The position numbers and the translations under genes are program-made. A stretch of DNA of 14,355 bases from a bacterium. Lineage in GTDB: Bacteria; UBP15; UBA6099; DSWB01. Shown one piece after another: positions 11,822-14,355 of the stretch. The stretch's first letter is position 1. Each line of letters begins with the position of its first letter. The stretch spans positions 1 through 14,355 of the forward strand of contig JAGUYV010000399.1 in assembly GCA_020061125.1 (NCBI GenBank), in the 5' to 3' direction. Below the pieces are notes generated by a model that was given only the letters and a program-made list of their open reading frames with translations, was not told the DNA's origin and ran no database searches.

Positions 11822-14355
11822 CGGTTCGTGGGTGCATGCAGCACTGCATGTGCCCGCGGCCAGGCAGTAGTCCGGGGTGTCGGGGTTGCTGTCGTCGCAA
11901 TCCGCGGCGCTGGAACACAATGATGTGCAGTGCGCGCACACAGCCGTGCATGTGCCGGGATTCTGGCACTCGTCCGCTGTGGCGGGGTCGGCGTCCGCAC
12001 AGTCAGTGTTCTGCGTGCATGCGGGCGTGCAGTTGGAACAAGATGAAATGCAGGTATTCGGATAGTTGCAGATATCCAGTGCGGTGGAGGGATTGCCGTC
12101 ATCGCAATCAGCGTTGCTCGAACATGTCACACAGGACACATTGGAGCAAGTGGCGCCGCATGTTGCCTGATTGTTGCATGTGTCGGTTGTAAGCGGGTTG
12201 CCGTCATCGCATTGTGTATCGTTGCTGCACACCACGGAACACGCCGTGTTGGAGCAAGAGGCTGCGCATGTGCCGGGATTGTTGCATGTGTCCGTAGTCA
12301 GCGGGTTGCCGTCAGTGCACCCCGCATCCGAGGAGCAGGCCGGGGTGCAGGCCGTGTGTGCGCATGCGGAGGAACATGTGCCGGGGCTGGAGCAGGTGTC
12401 AATGGTGAGCGCGTTGCCGTCATCGCACTGGGTGTCGTTGCTGCACGCTATGGCACAGTGCTCGCACTGCGCCGAGCATGTGCCGGGGTTGAGGCAAGTG
12501 TCCAGAGTTGCGGCGTTGCTGTCGTTGCATGTGGCGTTGCTGGAGCAGGCCGGAGTGCAGGCCGTGTGAGCGCAGGCCGCGCTGCATGTGCCCGGATTGG
12601 CGCAGGTGTCTATAGTGAGCGGGTTGCCATCACTGCAGGCCGCGTCCGCGGAGCAGGCGACTTCACATTCCAAATGATGGCACGCGGCGTCGCATGTGCC
12701 CGCGCTGGTGCAGAGGTCCGTAGTGAGCGGATTGGAGTCGTTGCACGCCGCATCCGAGGCGCAGGCCGAGGTGCAGGCCGTGTGCGCGCACTGCGCATCG
12801 CATGTGCCGGGGCTGGCGCACGCGTCCCGGGTGAGGGGATTGCCGTCGTCGCATCCCGGATCCGCGGTGCATGCGATGGTGCATGAGCTGTGGAAGCACT
12901 GCGCGCTGCATGTGCCGGGATTGGCGCACGAGTCCACGGTCATCTCCACGCCGTCGTTGCATCCCGCGTCCGAGGAGCATGCCGGGGTGCAGGGCGAGTG
13001 CGTGCATGCGGCCGCGCAGGTGCCGGGATTGGCGCAGGAATCAACGGTGAGGGGATTTCCGTCGTCGCAGGCGGAATCCGCGGAGCAGGCCACGGCGCAC
13101 GCGCTGTTCGAGCACGAAGCGTCGCATGCGCCCGCGTTCACGCATGTGTCCATGGTGTACGGGCTGCTGTCCGTGCAGTCCGCATCCGAAGCGCATACAG
13201 GTGCGCATGCGGTGTTGCTGCACTCGGCCCCGCACTGGCCGGGGTTCACGCAGATGTCCGTGGTTGCGGGATTGTCATCTTCACAATCTGCACTGTCGGA
13301 GCACCCGATCTCGCAGAAGCCTGGATTTACATGGATGTTGAAGTTGTCGCCCTTTTCCCAGCGCGTGCGGTTCATGCGCACGGTGTAAATGTCGTAGTCC
13401 GATCCCTGGGGGCTGTCCGTGGCCGCCCAGTCGCCGGGGATGGTTTTGGTGATCACGCGCTGCACATTCTGCTGCCCCGGATAGATGGTGATGAAAATGT
13501 CATCGTCAAAGGACGACCATACGGGGTTGTCCCCATCGCGCTTAAGCGCGGTTTCCACACCGCAGTAGATGGCTTCGGATCCGGCGTTGCTGGCGGAGAG
13601 GGTGATGGTCATGGTTTCGCCGGGGGTGTAGTTGACCTTGTCCAGCTGAAGGTCGCACTCCACGCGCTCGTGTGCGCATGTGGCGTTGCAGGTGTCCGGG
13701 TACAGGCATGCGTCGAGCGTATCAATGTCCCCGTCATCGCAAGCCGCATTCGAGGTGCACGCCATTTCGCACGAGCCGACAACAAGTGTGGCGTCCGAGC
13801 ACGCCGTGATCGTGGCCACATTGGATTTCTGGCCGTCCTTTTCCGCCCACACGGTCCAGGAAACATCTGCGGGTGCATTGTAGAACCGGATCCAGCTATC
13901 GTTGGAAAACATTGAATATTTGAACCAGCCTGGAATGGATGCGCTGAAGGTTGCCCCGCGCACGGGGTTGCCCGCGCCGTCCACGATGCGGATGTAGGGC
14001 TTGCCGTTTGGACATCGTGTACTCTTCCAGTCCAGGTTGAGCCAGGTCAAATGGCTCATGGGGAAGATCACAAACAGGCCCGCGGCGTCCTGCTGCACTG
14101 TGGCGCGCTTCACGCTTCCGTCCGGGTTTTCCTCCACGACCCATTCGCCGGTGGATTCGTTGAACGCGAAGATGGGCACGGTGTCGCCCGCGGCCACGGT
14201 TGCGCCGGTCTCGGGGTTGGTCACGCCGTCCGGGATGCGCATGGTGATGGAAATGGTGTTGCCGCCGAATGAGGTGATGGGATTGCCCGCGGCGTCCTCG
14301 AGGGTGACGCGCGCGAACCCGCCGGTGATGAGCGCGCCCGTGCCGGACCCGCCTG
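10778..14355 (-). CDS. Large extracellular cysteine-rich repeat / RCC1 propeller protein (partial)
   Basis: The reading frame is open from the right edge to a TGA at 10778, about 1192 codons, so the true N-terminus lies outside the window; the ATG at 14242 is internal. From the N-terminal side it contains: a beta-rich part with VTLEDAAGNPI, RIPDGVTNP, DTVPIFAF and HLTWLNLDW; a second possible Ig/carboxypeptidase-regulatory-like part (PYIRIVDGAGNPVRGATF); one six-Cys repeat (DNA 13655-13771); a CARDB-like beta segment beginning LDKVNYTPGETMTITLSAS; fourteen tandem six-Cys repeats (DNA 11822-13316); and seven RCC1 repeats to the C-terminus. The cysteine content and repeat type point to a secreted, disulfide-bonded surface or adhesion protein. 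There is no C-terminal sorting motif; the chain ends in the last propeller blade (PVLVTGF). A signal peptide cannot be checked. Function unknown; adhesion or matrix binding is a guess. Confidence 0.87.
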   Translation of the reverse strand, partial: GGSGTGALITGGFARVTLEDAAGNPITSFGGNTISITMRIPDGVTNPETGATVAAGDTVPIFAFNESTGEWVVEENPDGSVKRATVQQDAAGLFVIFPMSHLTWLNLDWKSTRCPNGKPYIRIVDGAGNPVRGATFSASIPGWFKYSMFSNDSWIRFYNAPADVSWTVWAEKDGQKSNVATITACSDATLVVGSCEMACTSNAACDDGDIDTLDACLYPDTCNATCAHERVECDLQLDKVNYTPGETMTITLSASNAGSEAIYCGVETALKRDGDNPVWSSFDDDIFITIYPGQQNVQRVITKTIPGDWAATDSPQGSDYDIYTVRMNRTRWEKGDNFNIHVNPGFCEIGCSDSADCEDDNPATTDICVNPGQCGAECSNTACAPVCASDADCTDSSPYTMDTCVNAGACDASCSNSACAVACSADSACDDGNPLTVDSCANPGTCAAACTHSPCTPACSSDAGCNDGVEMTVDSCANPGTCSAQCFHSSCTIACTADPGCDDGNPLTRDACASPGTCDAQCAHTACTSACASDAACNDSNPLTTDLCTSAGTCDAACHHLECEVACSADAACSDGNPLTIDTCANPGTCSAACAHTACTPACSSNATCNDSNAATLDTCLNPGTCSAQCEHCAIACSNDTQCDDGNALTIDTCSSPGTCSSACAHTACTPACSSDAGCTDGNPLTTDTCNNPGTCAASCSNTACSVVCSNDTQCDDGNPLTTDTCNNQATCGATCSNVSCVTCSSNADCDDGNPSTALDICNYPNTCISSCSNCTPACTQNTDCADADPATADECQNPGTCTAVCAHCTSLCSSAADCDDSNPDTPDYCLAAGTCSAACTHEPGSRVAAASNHTCAVQESGGIKCWGFNQYGTLGNGTTMRSLVPVSVQGISNAAAVAGGGMSVCALLTDGSMKCWGDNSYGQLGNGNTATSLVPVDVTGISSARSIAVALYSTCAVLSNGSVKCWGANFWGQLGNGNIADSSAPVDVTGISNAVSIAAGYYHFCAVLSSGEVKCWGSNQYGALGNGITITSSIPVTVLGISNAVSISAHYYQTCAVLGSGQAMCWGHNSHGQLGDGTTINSLTPVAAVSISNARSISTGFYHTCAQMPDGTVKCWGDGLYGGLGNGSTQSSLIPVDVTGISTAVQLSSSLHTCLMLENGTIWCWGYNAQGALGDGTTTDSAVPVLVTGF
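11822..13316 (-). repeat. Fourteen tandem six-cysteine repeats (approx. 108-bp period)
   Basis: The unit is about 36 residues with spacing C-x3-C-x5-C-x10-C-x5-C-x3-C-x4, and a conserved core such as CDDGNPLTTDTC then NPGTC. Fourteen units run from CEIGC (Cys codon ending at 13316) to the EP preceding the propeller. Some are short by one to three residues (for example the CVTC, CEH and CAH variants). They resemble the Cys-rich repeats of large secreted proteins of Myxococcota and Desulfobacterota. The Asp-rich core might bind calcium; that is inference. A fifteenth unit stands apart at 13655-13771. Confidence 0.88.

Noticed and set aside
11822-13316. CRISPR-like or satellite repeat array
   Set aside because: The 108-bp periodicity is in frame within one long coding region and conserves cysteine codons, so it reflects protein repeats.

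Overview
The window looks like a GC-rich chromosome segment from an anaerobic bacterium, most likely of the Desulfobacterota (former Deltaproteobacteria). The clues are an Hmc/Tmc/Dsr-type transmembrane redox operon with a multiheme cytochrome c, a Re-citrate-synthase-like enzyme in place of ordinary citrate synthase, and a very long secreted protein built of six-cysteine repeats and RCC1 repeats of a style common in that group. The lineage is inferred from gene content only.

Layout. Positions 1-149 hold the N-terminus of a PfkB-type sugar kinase (minus strand, runs off the window). Positions 150-468 are non-coding and made largely of short repeats. A minus-strand pair follows: an acyl carrier protein (1877-2125) and a DRE-TIM acyl-CoA condensing enzyme resembling Re-citrate synthase (469-1866), with a candidate promoter and a leader palindrome. 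A secreted type-B carboxylesterase (2294-3931, minus) has its own candidate promoter. A small two-helix membrane protein (4137-4445, plus) converges on an FmdB-type zinc ribbon protein (4452-4763, minus). Positions 4884-5677 are AT-richer and contain no convincing gene; they hold a REP-like hairpin, a dispersed-type repeat and a good sigma70-like promoter.

The centre of interest is a five-gene plus-strand operon (5678-10633). It encodes an HdrD/DsrK-like iron-sulfur protein with a CCG domain, a NarI-like diheme cytochrome b, a HybA/HmcB-like protein with four [4Fe-4S] clusters, a HybB/HmcC-like ten-helix quinone-site protein, and a membrane-anchored six-heme cytochrome c. Together they would form a membrane complex linking periplasmic c-type cytochromes, the menaquinone pool and a cytoplasmic thiol/disulfide-type site. 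The subunit mix matches none of DsrMKJOP, Hmc, Tmc or Qrc exactly. The operon ends in a bidirectional intrinsic terminator.

Beyond it, on the minus strand, lies a partial coding region of more than 1190 codons (10778-14355) for an extracellular protein with 15 six-cysteine repeats and a C-terminal seven-repeat RCC1 beta-propeller. No tRNA, rRNA, CRISPR array, transposase or integrase was recognised.
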